Positions 17,074 to 25,805 are shown, counted from the stretch's first letter. The stretch: 58,456 bases of DNA from Desulfobacterales bacterium (GCA_018335195.1 JAGXKN010000019.1:1-58456), one strand, 5' to 3'. Notes: generated by a model not told the origin, from the letters alone. Made by a program: numbers and translations.

Positions 17074-18678
17074 TCAGACCCGCCGGTGAACCCGGTCGAG
17101 TCGTTCAACAATTTTGTCCAGATGCGATTTCTGCTCCTGGGCCGGGGTCAGCGCCTCAGGCTTTGCCTCGGCAGTCTCCTGCTTCTTGTGCAGCTTTTCC
17201 CGCTCCTTGGCACGCTTTTCACGCAGCTTGCGCTCCTCGTCCTCGCGCTTGGCCGCCTCTTCGGCTTCAGCCTTTTTCCGGGCCTCTTCTTCGTCCTTGG
17301 CCTTTTTCTCTTCGGCTTCCTTCTTCTTTTTCTCTTCTTCCTCAGCCTTGGCCTTGGCTTCTTGCTCGGCTTTGGCCTTGGCCTCTTCTTCAGCTTTCTT
17401 CTTTGCCGCCTCATCTTCTTCTTTTGGCGCAGCCGCCTTTTCCGCTGCAGCCGGCTTGGCCTCTTCCTTGGCAGGGGCGGGCTCGGCTTTCTTTTCTTCC
17501 TTGGCGGGCTTGGCCTCAGCCTTCTTTTCTTCCTTTTTGGGCGCCGCCTTCTTTTCCTTGGCGGGCTCGGCTTTCTTTTCTTCCTTGGCCGGCTCGGCCT
17601 TCTTTTCCTTTTTCTTGGGCGCGGCTTTCTTTTCCTCCTCGATGGTCAAATCCGGCTCGGGCGCCATGGATGCATAATCAATGTCCACATCTGCAAGCTG
17701 CTTGTTAATCGGGGCAATATCCTGAGCCGAGCCGCCTTCCATGTTCAGATCGATAAACTCCTTGACCATGCGGATGGATTCGGGATGCCGCATGATCAGA
17801 ATGTCTGAGCCGGCCATCAGGTAAGTTACCGCACCCACGGCTTCCATCAGGATGCCGCGTCTTTCCGGATCACCCAGCTCAGGGGCATCGTCTGCAGTCT
17901 GGTTGGCTTCCTTGCAGCGCCAGACCTCGTTGCCCAGGTTATTGATCATGGGATACTGCAGCTTGTCATCACCTTGCAGGAGGGCGGCCATCTTAATGCG
18001 TTCCATGACCGAATAGGAATACTCAAGGCCATAGCCCAGACCGCCGGTGGTGGGGTCAATGAGAATCCGATCCGTGGGTACGCCCAGGTTTTCCAGAAGA
18101 ATGTTGAGCTGCTTGGCCAGGTTAACGTCAATGGGGGATGAAGCGATGATGGTATGTCCGTAAGCCATAACGCTGGCGCCCACGCCCTTGTGGTTGTCAT
18201 CTTCCACCGGGCCCAGTGCCAGGTTTTCGCCGTCAAAGGACTCGGATACCTTTTTGAGGACCTCCTCGTCCTTCTGGTTGTTGGTCGTGCCCCAGAGGAT
18301 CAGGGGGACATCAATGGCACCAAGCACGTTTTGAACGGTCTTGACAATTTCATCCGGGCTTGCGTCCTGCCCGTTGGGATCCGCGCTTTTGAGCTGCAGG
18401 ACGATCATGTCCGCGCCGTATTCCTCAACGCACTTTTTGGCCCATGCCGCAGGGTCTGACAAGACGTCCTCAAATGGTTTTTTCGCGGCCTCTGACCAGT
18501 CTGTTGGCTCCATGTCCCAGATTTCCATTGCGATCTTGGGCTTATTGGGCACCTCCCCTTCAAACGTATAAATCGGGAGACAGCTTTCGCCACCGACTGT
18601 TACGGCCTTGTCGCCTTTGCCAAGGGTAATCGGCCTGATGCTGCCGGCATAGGATTCTTTAAAAATTTCGAAGCCCAA
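17074..18678 (-). CDS. acsD: Corrinoid/iron-sulfur protein small subunit (CODH/ACS delta) with long charged C-terminal tail
   Basis: This is a 534-residue protein. Residues 1 to about 340 are the normal TIM-barrel AcsD/CdhD subunit that pairs with AcsC (LRPITLGKGD-like start, LILWGTTNNQKDEEVL, SPIDVNLAKQLNILL, IDPTTGGLGYGLEYSYS). From about residue 346 to the end is a roughly 190-residue Lys/Glu/Ala-rich, partly repetitive tail (EEKKAEPAKEEKK units, then a long charged helix). It ends in SHLDKIVERLDRVHRRV. Known AcsD proteins are about 310-330 residues, so the tail is an addition. The start codon is TTG with AGGAGG 5 bp before it. A promoter lies about 200 bp upstream. Confidence 0.92.
   Translation of the reverse strand: MGFEIFKESYAGSIRPITLGKGDKAVTVGGESCLPIYTFEGEVPNKPKIAMEIWDMEPTDWSEAAKKPFEDVLSDPAAWAKKCVEEYGADMIVLQLKSADPNGQDASPDEIVKTVQNVLGAIDVPLILWGTTNNQKDEEVLKKVSESFDGENLALGPVEDDNHKGVGASVMAYGHTIIASSPIDVNLAKQLNILLENLGVPTDRILIDPTTGGLGYGLEYSYSVMERIKMAALLQGDDKLQYPMINNLGNEVWRCKEANQTADDAPELGDPERRGILMEAVGAVTYLMAGSDILIMRHPESIRMVKEFIDLNMEGGSAQDIAPINKQLADVDIDYASMAPEPDLTIEEEKKAAPKKKEKKAEPAKEEKKAEPAKEKKAAPKKEEKKAEAKPAKEEKKAEPAPAKEEAKPAAAEKAAAPKEEDEAAKKKAEEEAKAKAEQEAKAKAEEEEKKKKEAEEKKAKDEEEARKKAEAEEAAKREDEERKLREKRAKEREKLHKKQETAEAKPEALTPAQEQKSHLDKIVERLDRVHRRV
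17150..17640 (-). repeat. Low-complexity, imperfect tandem repeats coding the AcsD tail
   Basis: Units of about 24-36 bp built from GAAGAAAAGAAAGCC-like and GAGCCCGCCAAGGAA-like blocks recur, coding EEKKAEPAKE variants. Composition is strongly A+G-rich on the coding strand, unlike the flanking acsD domain. Confidence 0.85.
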
Positions 18679-18954
18679 TGTTACCTCCTTATTATTATGC
18701 GATTTCGGTTAAAGCGGTATCCTGTCGCGATATCCATAAAGGGATGAATCCGTATTCACCCTTTTGCTTCATCCGGCTGCCATTTAATCGTGAAAATCCG
18801 GGCCAAATCCGTAGCTGCATCCGCTTCAGACTCAACAGCACACCCGCCTGATATATATTGTTGTAAAAGGTGAATTTAATATCAGAAAAAAATGATTTGT
18901 CAATAATTATAGATACAATTTTTTGACCGTGCCGTGCGTTGGCATTCACGTGAT
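18679..18954 (-). other. Leader/intergenic region upstream of acsD
   Basis: This is 276 bp. It contains a promoter candidate (18876-18903) and an apparent 5' leader of about 190 nt before acsD. I found no cobalamin-riboswitch box or other riboswitch I recognise. An 87-codon frame spanning the region lacks a recognisable family and crosses the promoter. Confidence 0.5.
18876..18903 (-). promoter_or_regulatory. Sigma70-type promoter candidate for acsD and downstream genes
   Basis: Minus strand: TTGACA at 18898-18903 (perfect -35), a 16-bp spacer, then TATTAA at 18876-18881. This would let acsDABCE be transcribed apart from acsV. Confidence 0.55.
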
Positions 18955-20907
18955 TCACTGGGCCAGTTTTTTCCGCCGCTCCTCAAGGCGCGCTTTTAAC
19001 CTGGGAAACGTGTCCTGCTCGGTATGAGGCAGAAAAAGTGCGGCCACATAATTATCCATGAAAGACTTGGTTTCCGATAGTTCAAAATTGGTCATGTTAT
19101 TCAGAGTGGAGACCACGTCTCTTCGGATGCTGTTGGTCAGCGCGCTCATCCGGGCGCCCATCATGGATCCGTTTCCGATAAACGTGACCTTATCGGCATC
19201 GATTTCCGGCAGAAGGCCGATGGTCATGGTTTTTTCCAGATCAATATAGCTTCCGAACCCGCCGGCCATAATAATGCGGTGCAGGTCGTGGATGGACAGC
19301 CCGACTTCGGCCAGCAGAGTCTGGCATCCGCTGTAGATCGCGCCCTTGGCGCGGATCAGGTTGTCTATATCGATCTCGTTTATCACAACGTCGCGATCCA
19401 CGCCTGAAACCTCCTCGTATGCCAGCACATATTCATAAACACCGTCGGCCTCCCGGATCCTGGAGGTATCCAGATCGCGGTTGAACTTTCCCCGGCTGTC
19501 GATAATTCCCATCTCAAACATGGTAGCCACGCAGGTGATCAATCCACTGCCGCAGATCCCCTTGGGCCGTACATTTCCAATGGTCATGTTCATCGGCTCC
19601 AAGGTTACCGGGTCAATGGAAAAATCCTCGATCGCACCTTCCGCGGCCCGCATGCCCAGCTTGATCCCCCCGCCTTCAAACGCGGGACCAGCCGAACAGG
19701 CAGCACACACCAGCCAGTCCTTGTTGCCGATAACCACCTCGGCATTGGTGCCGATGTCCATGTAAAGCGTGAGCTCCTCGTCCTGATACATGCCCGAGCC
19801 CATAATACCCGCGACAATATCGCCGCCCACATAACTCGAAACCTGGGGATAGACCAGGGCCGTGACATGATCCGGCAGCTCCAGCCCGATTTCAACGGCC
19901 TTAAACGGCGGATAAATGTTGGCTGCGGGAACGTACGGCGAACGCCGGATATACCTGGGATTGACGTTCAAAAAAAGCTGGGTCATTGTGGTATTGCCGG
20001 CAAAGGTAATCGTGGATATCTCATCCTTATCCACCCCGGATTTTTTCACAATCTTGCCGATCACATTATTGATGGTGGAAACGGCAAGAGAGTGCATTTT
20101 TTCCAGGCCGTTGCCCTTTTCCGCGTACACGATCCGGCTGATGATATCCTCGCCGTAACTGAGCTGGCCGTTGAAATCACCGTACTGGGCCAGCACTTCC
20201 CCGGAAATAAGATCAATGACCTGGCCGTATATGGTTGTGGTGCCGATATCTATGGCAATGGCATAATTGCGGTCCGTGGTGTTTCCGGGCTGGATGTTTA
20301 TGATCCGGTTTTTGCCGTCTTCGCGAACGGGCCGGGCAATGGTGACAGTCACCTTGAAGTCCGCCTCGCGCAACACGTCGGGCATCTTGCGGATCACGGA
20401 AAGGTCGAATTCGATGCGATGCTCCTTGTGATCCCGCTGCAGCGCATCGACCAGACGGGTGACATCCGCTTGGTTATCCATGGAATCCGGTACGGGCATT
20501 TCCACGTAAACCCTTTCCACAGGCGGAACAAAAAGCCCCTTTTCTTTCAGGTCCTCAAGGTTGAGCTGCTTGATGCGCGCGGTTTTGCGCGGAGTGGCCT
20601 GGAGGTTGAGCACCTTGGCGTCAATATAGGACTCGGTTGGAATCCGGACCGACAAATCGCTTTTCACTCCGGAAAGACATGCCAGCCGATAGCCCTTGTC
20701 CACATCCGCCTGGCTCAACTGCTCGGAAACGCCGCCCTCGACTTCGCCCTCTTCGACAATTAGGCGGCATTTGCCGCACACCCCTTCGCCCCCGCAGGAG
20801 GCATTGATGTGCACGCCCGCTTCCATGGCCGCGCGCAGCAGGCTTTCGCCCTCTTCGACCGTGATTTGTTTTTCATGCGGCTGAAATGAAACATTATACG
20901 TTGTCAT
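18955..20907 (-). CDS. acsV: Corrinoid protein reductive activator, AcsV/RACo-like ATPase with [2Fe-2S] domain
   Basis: This is a 650-residue protein that reactivates oxidised Co(II) corrinoid protein by ATP-coupled electron transfer. The N-terminal plant-type [2Fe-2S] ferredoxin domain has Cys38, Cys44 and Cys47 (SCGGEGVCGKC) and a fourth Cys in YRLACLSG. After a linker comes an ASKHA ATPase domain (AIDIGTTTIYGQVIDL, TFAGNTTMTQL, YMDIGTNAEVV, AGGFGSYIDLEKT). A TTG 12 bp upstream is possible, but I chose the ATG at 20907 because GGAG lies 7 bp before it. It is the first gene of the acs locus, and its neighbours supply its substrate (AcsCD). Confidence 0.9.
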   Translation of the reverse strand: MTTYNVSFQPHEKQITVEEGESLLRAAMEAGVHINASCGGEGVCGKCRLIVEEGEVEGGVSEQLSQADVDKGYRLACLSGVKSDLSVRIPTESYIDAKVLNLQATPRKTARIKQLNLEDLKEKGLFVPPVERVYVEMPVPDSMDNQADVTRLVDALQRDHKEHRIEFDLSVIRKMPDVLREADFKVTVTIARPVREDGKNRIINIQPGNTTDRNYAIAIDIGTTTIYGQVIDLISGEVLAQYGDFNGQLSYGEDIISRIVYAEKGNGLEKMHSLAVSTINNVIGKIVKKSGVDKDEISTITFAGNTTMTQLFLNVNPRYIRRSPYVPAANIYPPFKAVEIGLELPDHVTALVYPQVSSYVGGDIVAGIMGSGMYQDEELTLYMDIGTNAEVVIGNKDWLVCAACSAGPAFEGGGIKLGMRAAEGAIEDFSIDPVTLEPMNMTIGNVRPKGICGSGLITCVATMFEMGIIDSRGKFNRDLDTSRIREADGVYEYVLAYEEVSGVDRDVVINEIDIDNLIRAKGAIYSGCQTLLAEVGLSIHDLHRIIMAGGFGSYIDLEKTMTIGLLPEIDADKVTFIGNGSMMGARMSALTNSIRRDVVSTLNNMTNFELSETKSFMDNYVAALFLPHTEQDTFPRLKARLEERRKKLAQ

Positions 20908-21175
20908 CACGGACTCCAATTCTGCTTATTTGCGTTCTTATATTTACTTCTGGCTACTGTTATACCCATAACTCATTGACAGGCAGGAGTGCAAGAATTT
21001 TGAGCATTATCTCACAACATTCTGTGCCGGGCCTCCCGCTCGCGGCGACACTCCGCATTCCGGTTACACAAAAGGCTGCGAAAACACAACGCTTGCGGTG
21101 CCGGGATGCAACAATCAAATTAAAAGAATGTACATAAATTCGGCGGGTGTCAAAAAACCACAAAGATCTCGAAAT
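20908..21175. other. Intergenic region between feoB and acsV
   Basis: This is 268 bp and must hold the acsV promoter. I find no box pair good enough to call and no terminator with a T-run after feoB. Confidence 0.4.
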
Positions 21176-23353
21176 TCAGGCCATCAGGAGCCGGCCGCCC
21201 TGGTATATGAAAAAGGCTGCCAGCCAGGCAATTGCCGTGGTGTAGACCACGCTCAGAATCATCCACCGCGTCCCGGTTTCCCGGTTGATTACCGCCACGG
21301 TGGCCAGGCATGGCAAGTACAGCAGCACGAAAACCATCATGGAAAGTGCGGCCAGCGATGTCATGCCGGAATTTCTCAGTGCCCGGTGCAGGGCGTCGGA
21401 TTCGGCATCTCCTTCGGCGGCATACAGGACTCCCATGGTGCTTACCACGACCTCCTTGGCCACAAAACCGGTGAGAATTGCCACACTGCCGCGCCAGTCC
21501 ATGCCAATGGGCTCAAAGACCGGGGAGACGAATCGTCCGATACGGCCCAAATAGGATTTTTCAGCGTGCTCGATCCGTTTGGCCCGCCTAAGATCCGCAA
21601 TCCGCGCGGTGCGTTCTTCTTCAAGTTTCCGGGCTTCTGCGGCGGGGGCGGAAGCAATTTTTTCCGCATACTCCGCATGGACCTGATCCATGCGCGCTCC
21701 GTAATCCACGGAATAATCAATAGCCTTGGGATAAGCAGACAGCACCCATATTATTATGGAACCTACCAGGATCACGCCGCCCATTTTTTTTAAGAACATT
21801 TTGCTGCGGTCCCACATGTGGATCAGCAGGCTTTTGAGCATCGGCAACCGGTAAGGCGGCAGCTCCATGACAAACGGCGCGTCTTCGCCCTTCAGCAGGA
21901 TTACCCGAAACAGTCTGCCCGTTACAATGGCCACGACAACGCCGCTCAGGTACAGCAAAAAGATGACGGTGCCGGCATATGCGGCAAAAAAGGTGCCCGC
22001 CAGAACAATATAAACCGGCAGGCGGGCGGAGCAGGACATAAACGGGGTGATCAAGACGGTTAGAATGCGGTCCTTTCGGCTCTCCAGGGCCCGGGTGGCC
22101 ATGATGGCCGGCACATTGCAGCCGAATCCCATAAGCATCGGAATAAAGGACTTGCCGTGAAGCCCTATCAGATGCATGATCCGATCCATCAGAAAGGCGG
22201 CCCGTGCCATGTATCCGGTGTCTTCGAAAAGTGCAATACAGAAAAACAGCAGTACGATGTTGGGCAGAAAAATGATCACGCTGCCCACGCCTGCAATCAC
22301 CCCTTCGAGCAGGAAGCTCTCAAAAACCCCGGGCGGCAGCAGTGCATCCACCCCGGAGGAAAGCGCCGAAATACCCGCATCAAGCCAGGCCATGGGATAG
22401 GCGCCCACCGTGAAGGTGATCTGGAACATCGCCCAGATGAAAAAGATGAATATGGGAAACCCCAGGAACCGGTTGGTCAGCACCAGGTCAATATTCCGGG
22501 AAATATCCACCCGGCGCCGCGAGGAAGTGGTCACAACCTCCTTGAGAATGCCGGCGATAAACCCGTAGCGCTCATCGGTCATCACGATTTCGGGTTCTTC
22601 GTGAAACAGGTCGGCCAGCTTATCCCGCAGTTGCTGCGCCTTTTCAAGCACCTGCGCACTGTCTGTTCCCAGCAGCTTTTCCAGCCGCTGCTTGATAATG
22701 GTATCATCCTCCAGCAGCTTTACGGCCGTCCAACGCCGGTTATAGGGAAAATCCGGACCGATTCGGGATTCAAGCTCCTCGCGCACCTCGGAGATGGCTT
22801 TTTCTATATCCTTGCTGTAGCGCACCTTTCTGGACTCGGGAATGCCGGTTCCGGATTCGGCATATTCCACCGCGGTCTTCAGCAGCTCATCAAGCCCCTC
22901 TTTTTTATTGCCCACGGTAAACACCACGGGCACACCCAACAGCTCGGAAAGCTTTTCCCCGTCGATTTTATAGCCGCGGGATCTGGCCAGGTCGGCCATA
23001 TTCAGCGCAAAAATCACCTTGCAGTCTAGCTCCCGGAGCTGATTGGCCAGATAAAGGCTGCGCTCCAGGTTGGAGGCATCAATAATGTCAATGACCACGT
23101 CGGGACGATCTTCCAGGATATAATCCCTGGCCACGATTTCTTCGATGGAAAACGGCGTGAGGCTGTATGTGCCGGGCAGATCAACAATCTTGAGCTGACA
23201 GCCGAACTTCTCGATATCGCCTTCTTTTTTTTCCACGGTCACCCCGGGCCAGTTGCCGACCTTCTGGCGGGTGCCGGTGAGGTGATTGAAAATGGTGGTC
23301 TTGCCGGAATTGGGGTTGCCGGTCAGGGCGATGCGGATCTGCCTGCTATCCAT
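21176..23353 (-). CDS. feoB: Ferrous iron transporter FeoB (GTPase-coupled permease)
   Basis: This is a 725-residue inner-membrane Fe(II) importer. The N-terminal G domain shows G1 GNPNSGKTT, G3 DLPGTYSL and G4 ALNMAD, followed by a helical spacer. The membrane part starts near residue 285 with Gate-type repeats (GVGSVIIFLPNIVLLFF, LMGFGCNVPAIMATR, and later TGFVAKEVVVSTMGVLY with PCLATVAVINRETG). Length is typical. It overlaps feoA by 8 bp, so the two are translationally coupled. The upstream Fur-FeoA fusion probably controls it. Confidence 0.95.
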   Translation of the reverse strand: MDSRQIRIALTGNPNSGKTTIFNHLTGTRQKVGNWPGVTVEKKEGDIEKFGCQLKIVDLPGTYSLTPFSIEEIVARDYILEDRPDVVIDIIDASNLERSLYLANQLRELDCKVIFALNMADLARSRGYKIDGEKLSELLGVPVVFTVGNKKEGLDELLKTAVEYAESGTGIPESRKVRYSKDIEKAISEVREELESRIGPDFPYNRRWTAVKLLEDDTIIKQRLEKLLGTDSAQVLEKAQQLRDKLADLFHEEPEIVMTDERYGFIAGILKEVVTTSSRRRVDISRNIDLVLTNRFLGFPIFIFFIWAMFQITFTVGAYPMAWLDAGISALSSGVDALLPPGVFESFLLEGVIAGVGSVIIFLPNIVLLFFCIALFEDTGYMARAAFLMDRIMHLIGLHGKSFIPMLMGFGCNVPAIMATRALESRKDRILTVLITPFMSCSARLPVYIVLAGTFFAAYAGTVIFLLYLSGVVVAIVTGRLFRVILLKGEDAPFVMELPPYRLPMLKSLLIHMWDRSKMFLKKMGGVILVGSIIIWVLSAYPKAIDYSVDYGARMDQVHAEYAEKIASAPAAEARKLEEERTARIADLRRAKRIEHAEKSYLGRIGRFVSPVFEPIGMDWRGSVAILTGFVAKEVVVSTMGVLYAAEGDAESDALHRALRNSGMTSLAALSMMVFVLLYLPCLATVAVINRETGTRWMILSVVYTTAIAWLAAFFIYQGGRLLMA

Positions 23354-23585
23354 TGTTCCGCTCCAATGGTTCCACGGTGACGGCCACTGCCTCGTTGACC
23401 CGCAGGGATACGTGCATTCCCTTGATGGTCAATTCCATGGGGTCGCGCAAAGGGGCATATTTCTCGATATAGAATTCCGCTCCCCGGGTCAGGCCCATTT
23501 CGAGGATTCTCCGGCGCAGGCGCATGTCTCCGCCCACGCCTACGATGCGGCCCGACTGACCTTCTCTCATATCGCTCAAACGCAT
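23346..23585 (-). CDS. feoA: Ferrous iron transport protein FeoA (SH3-like)
   Basis: This is a 79-residue SH3-fold cytosolic partner of FeoB. MRLSDMREGQSGRIVGVGG, LRRRILEMGLTRGAEF and the closing NEAVAVTVEPL are typical FeoA. It sits between the Fur-FeoA fusion gene (60 bp upstream) and feoB (8-bp overlap), all on the minus strand. Confidence 0.92.
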   Translation of the reverse strand: MRLSDMREGQSGRIVGVGGDMRLRRRILEMGLTRGAEFYIEKYAPLRDPMELTIKGMHVSLRVNEAVAVTVEPLERNNG

Positions 23586-23645
23586 GCTGGTGTGTCCTTT
23601 AATTGCGTGCCGGCACAGACCTTCACACCCGGACCCGCCGGCAAA

Positions 23646-24359
23646 CTACGGGGCGGAGTCTTTGCTGCCCGAAGGCGATGCCTGGGAATACGGCTCCACA
23701 ATAATTTTCCGGGCAAGCCCCCGGCCGAGCACATACCGCTGGTTGCCCGCGGCAACCACCATCTGGCCCTGACCGTAATTGGTAATAACTTCCAATTCGT
23801 CATTGACCCGAAGGCCCATGCTCATGAGCCGGAGCCGGGAACTGCTGCCGCCGGTCAATTCCCGGATCACCACCCGCTCCCCGATCTTGGCCGCTGTCAG
23901 CGGCATCTTCTTCATCCGATCCTTAAGGCATCGGTCGCATATCCCGTAGATTTCCATCCGGTGCTGGAGCATATGGAAGCCGTAACTGCGGGCAATTTCC
24001 TGCTGCAGGTTTTCCAGCCGGCTGTCTTCGAACTCGATGATCCGGTTGCATTTGGTACAGATCATGTGGTCATGATGATCTCCTAAATGCCGGTGCTCAT
24101 ATCGCGCCTGCCCGTTTTCAAAACGATTTTTTTGGGCAAAGCCGTACCGGCGCATCAGCTCAAGGGTTTCTTCAACAAAGGGTTTTTCAAACCCCTGACC
24201 CTGTTTTTTTAATATATCTGTCAGTTCGTCAGCGGTCACATGCTGCTCGGTCTGCAAAAATGCATCCAAAATGGCCAGCCGCTGCTGCAAACAATCAATT
24301 TCTTCCTGGTCAAACAGTTTTTCAAACTGCCGACGCTCGTGTGTATGAATATTTCCCAT
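23646..24359 (-). CDS. Fur-family metalloregulator fused to a C-terminal FeoA domain
   Basis: This is a 237-residue protein. Residues 1 to about 150 are a full Fur repressor: a winged helix (QTEQHVTADELTDILKKQG), HRHLGDHHDHMICTKCNRI with the metal-binding histidines and CXXC, and a second CDRC. Residues about 153-226 form an FeoA/SH3 domain (IGERVVIRELTGGSSSRLRL, MGLRVNDELEVITNYGQGQM, GRGLARKIIVEPY). It is expected to sense Fe(II) and repress itself and feoAB. The fused FeoA domain may add a second metal or protein contact, as in DtxR-type regulators. The ATG is followed downstream by feoA and feoB as one operon. Confidence 0.9.
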   Translation of the reverse strand: MGNIHTHERRQFEKLFDQEEIDCLQQRLAILDAFLQTEQHVTADELTDILKKQGQGFEKPFVEETLELMRRYGFAQKNRFENGQARYEHRHLGDHHDHMICTKCNRIIEFEDSRLENLQQEIARSYGFHMLQHRMEIYGICDRCLKDRMKKMPLTAAKIGERVVIRELTGGSSSRLRLMSMGLRVNDELEVITNYGQGQMVVAAGNQRYVLGRGLARKIIVEPYSQASPSGSKDSAP

Positions 24360-24780
24360 ATGGGAGAGTCCTCGGTTGTTTAATGAAAACTTTTATTATT
24401 AATACAGTTTATCCGCTGTTGTCAACATTGCCGCAATCCCGATTGCACCAATGGCCTCCGGGGCCGGTCAATTGCCTATACAATAAGGCATTTACAACAA
24501 AAATCAACGTGGCCCGGATTCGGAAATTTCACCCGCTTGGATGATCCCGGGATATTTACGGGGAAAAAAGGTTTTGTCTTTTCACAAATCGGTTTAATGC
24601 ATATGATGATAAATTACAAATTCGTGATGAAGCTGCGGGTGTTAAGTAAAATCCAATTTTAATTTTTGATCCGGGATTATTTTCTTTTCCGCCCGGGCAG
24701 TTTCGTTTTATATAAAAACGTCGGGGGAAATCCCGGGATTCATCATTTTTTTCCGGGCAACAAAAAAAGGGACGCCAACA
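24360..24780. other. Divergent regulatory region between fur-feoA and moaA
   Basis: This is 421 bp. It contains the fur-feoA promoter/operator (24381-24425). On the moaA side there are AT-rich tracts, a near-palindrome around 24712-24728 (CGTTTTATATAAAAACG) and a GGGAAATCCCGGGATT patch. I do not recognise a molybdenum-cofactor riboswitch. No gene is seen. Confidence 0.5.
24381..24425 (-). promoter_or_regulatory. Promoter with Fur-box-like operator for fur-feoA-feoA-feoB
   Basis: On the minus strand TTGACA (24420-24425) is followed 18 bp later by TAATAA (24396-24401). The -10 overlaps an imperfect AT-rich dyad (TAATAAAAGTTTTCATTAA, about 24381-24399) that resembles a Fur box. This suggests autoregulation by the fusion repressor. 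Confidence 0.45.
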
Positions 24781-25779
24781 TTGACTACCGAGATGCAAAA
24801 CTCCCTTATTGACACGTATAAACGGCACATCAACTACCTGCGCATTTCCATCACGGATCGGTGCAATCTGCGCTGTATTTATTGCGCCCCCGGCATGCCG
24901 ATCAAAAAGATGCCCCATGAATCCATTCTGCGCTATGAAGAGATTCTCCGGCTGGTGCGTATCGGGGCTCGCCTCGGCATTACCAAGGTCCGGGTGACCG
25001 GCGGCGAACCTCTCGTCCGCAAAGGCTGCTGCGATTTTCTTGAGAAACTCACCCGTATCCGGCAACTGGCCGACATCTCCCTGACCACCAACGGAGTATT
25101 GCTCAAGCGTCACCTACCGCGTCTTTACGAGATCGGAATCCGCCGGCTCAATATCAGTATGGACACCCGGAGTCCGGAAAAATACAAAAAAATCACCGGA
25201 ATACCGGCATTCGACCGGGTCTGGGGCAGCATTCACACGGCAATGGAAATGGGGTTTTCGCCCATCAAGCTCAACGTGGTGGCTTTAAACGGCATAAATG
25301 ACAATGAACTCGCTGACCTGGCCCGGCTCACCTTTTCCTACCCGCTGCATGTACGCTTTATTGAGCAGATGCCCTTTGGCAATCAACCCCCGGAAACCCG
25401 GCAGCCCCTGCTTGCCCCCGATATCCGGTCCCGCATTGAAAGCATTGCCCCGCTTTTTCCGGTATCCCGGGAAGCCAACGACGGGCCTGCCCGACGGTAT
25501 CGCTTTTCCGCCGCCCCGGGTGAAATCGGGTTTATCGCAGCCGTCAGCCAGCACTTCTGCGAACAATGCAACCGACTGCGTCTGACTGCCGACGGAAGAC
25601 TGCGGCCCTGTCTGCTTTCAGATCAAAGCCTGGATATCAAAACCGCCCTCAGAAACGGGGCGGCCGATGATACGCTGGCCGGCATTTTTCTTTCCGCTGT
25701 GGCCAGCAAGCCCAGAAAACATGGCCTTCGGTGCGGTTGCACGCCCCCTTCCGGCCAAATGGGCGCCATCGGCGGATGA
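24781..25779 (+). CDS. moaA: GTP 3',8-cyclase MoaA (molybdenum cofactor synthesis, radical SAM)
   Basis: This is a 332-residue radical SAM enzyme that starts molybdopterin synthesis from GTP. The N-terminal cluster motif is DRCNLRCIYCAP (CX3CX2C). The C-terminal second [4Fe-4S] motif is FCEQCNRLRLTADGRLRPCL, and the protein ends in the functional Gly-Gly (GAIGG). I list the TTG at 24781 because AAGGGA lies 8 bp before it; an ATG at 24793 is also possible. It stands alone, divergent from fur-feoA. Confidence 0.93.
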   Translation: MTTEMQNSLIDTYKRHINYLRISITDRCNLRCIYCAPGMPIKKMPHESILRYEEILRLVRIGARLGITKVRVTGGEPLVRKGCCDFLEKLTRIRQLADISLTTNGVLLKRHLPRLYEIGIRRLNISMDTRSPEKYKKITGIPAFDRVWGSIHTAMEMGFSPIKLNVVALNGINDNELADLARLTFSYPLHVRFIEQMPFGNQPPETRQPLLAPDIRSRIESIAPLFPVSREANDGPARRYRFSAAPGEIGFIAAVSQHFCEQCNRLRLTADGRLRPCLLSDQSLDIKTALRNGAADDTLAGIFLSAVASKPRKHGLRCGCTPPSGQMGAIGG

Positions 25780-25783
25780 GTAG

Positions 25784-25805
25784 GGGCGAACCTTCGGGTC
25801 CGCCC
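25784..25805. repeat. REP-like hairpin (GGGCGAACC-TTCG-GGTCCGCCC)
   Basis: A 9-bp stem with one mismatch and a TTCG loop lies just after moaA. Its GTAGGGGCGAACC start is shared with the larger inverted repeat at 41792. There is no T-run, so it is a repeat rather than a terminator. Confidence 0.65.

Noticed and set aside
18679-18954. Cobalamin riboswitch or other riboswitch before acsD, and an 87-codon frame
   Set aside because: No B12-box or conserved core is visible, and the frame crosses the promoter with no family resemblance.
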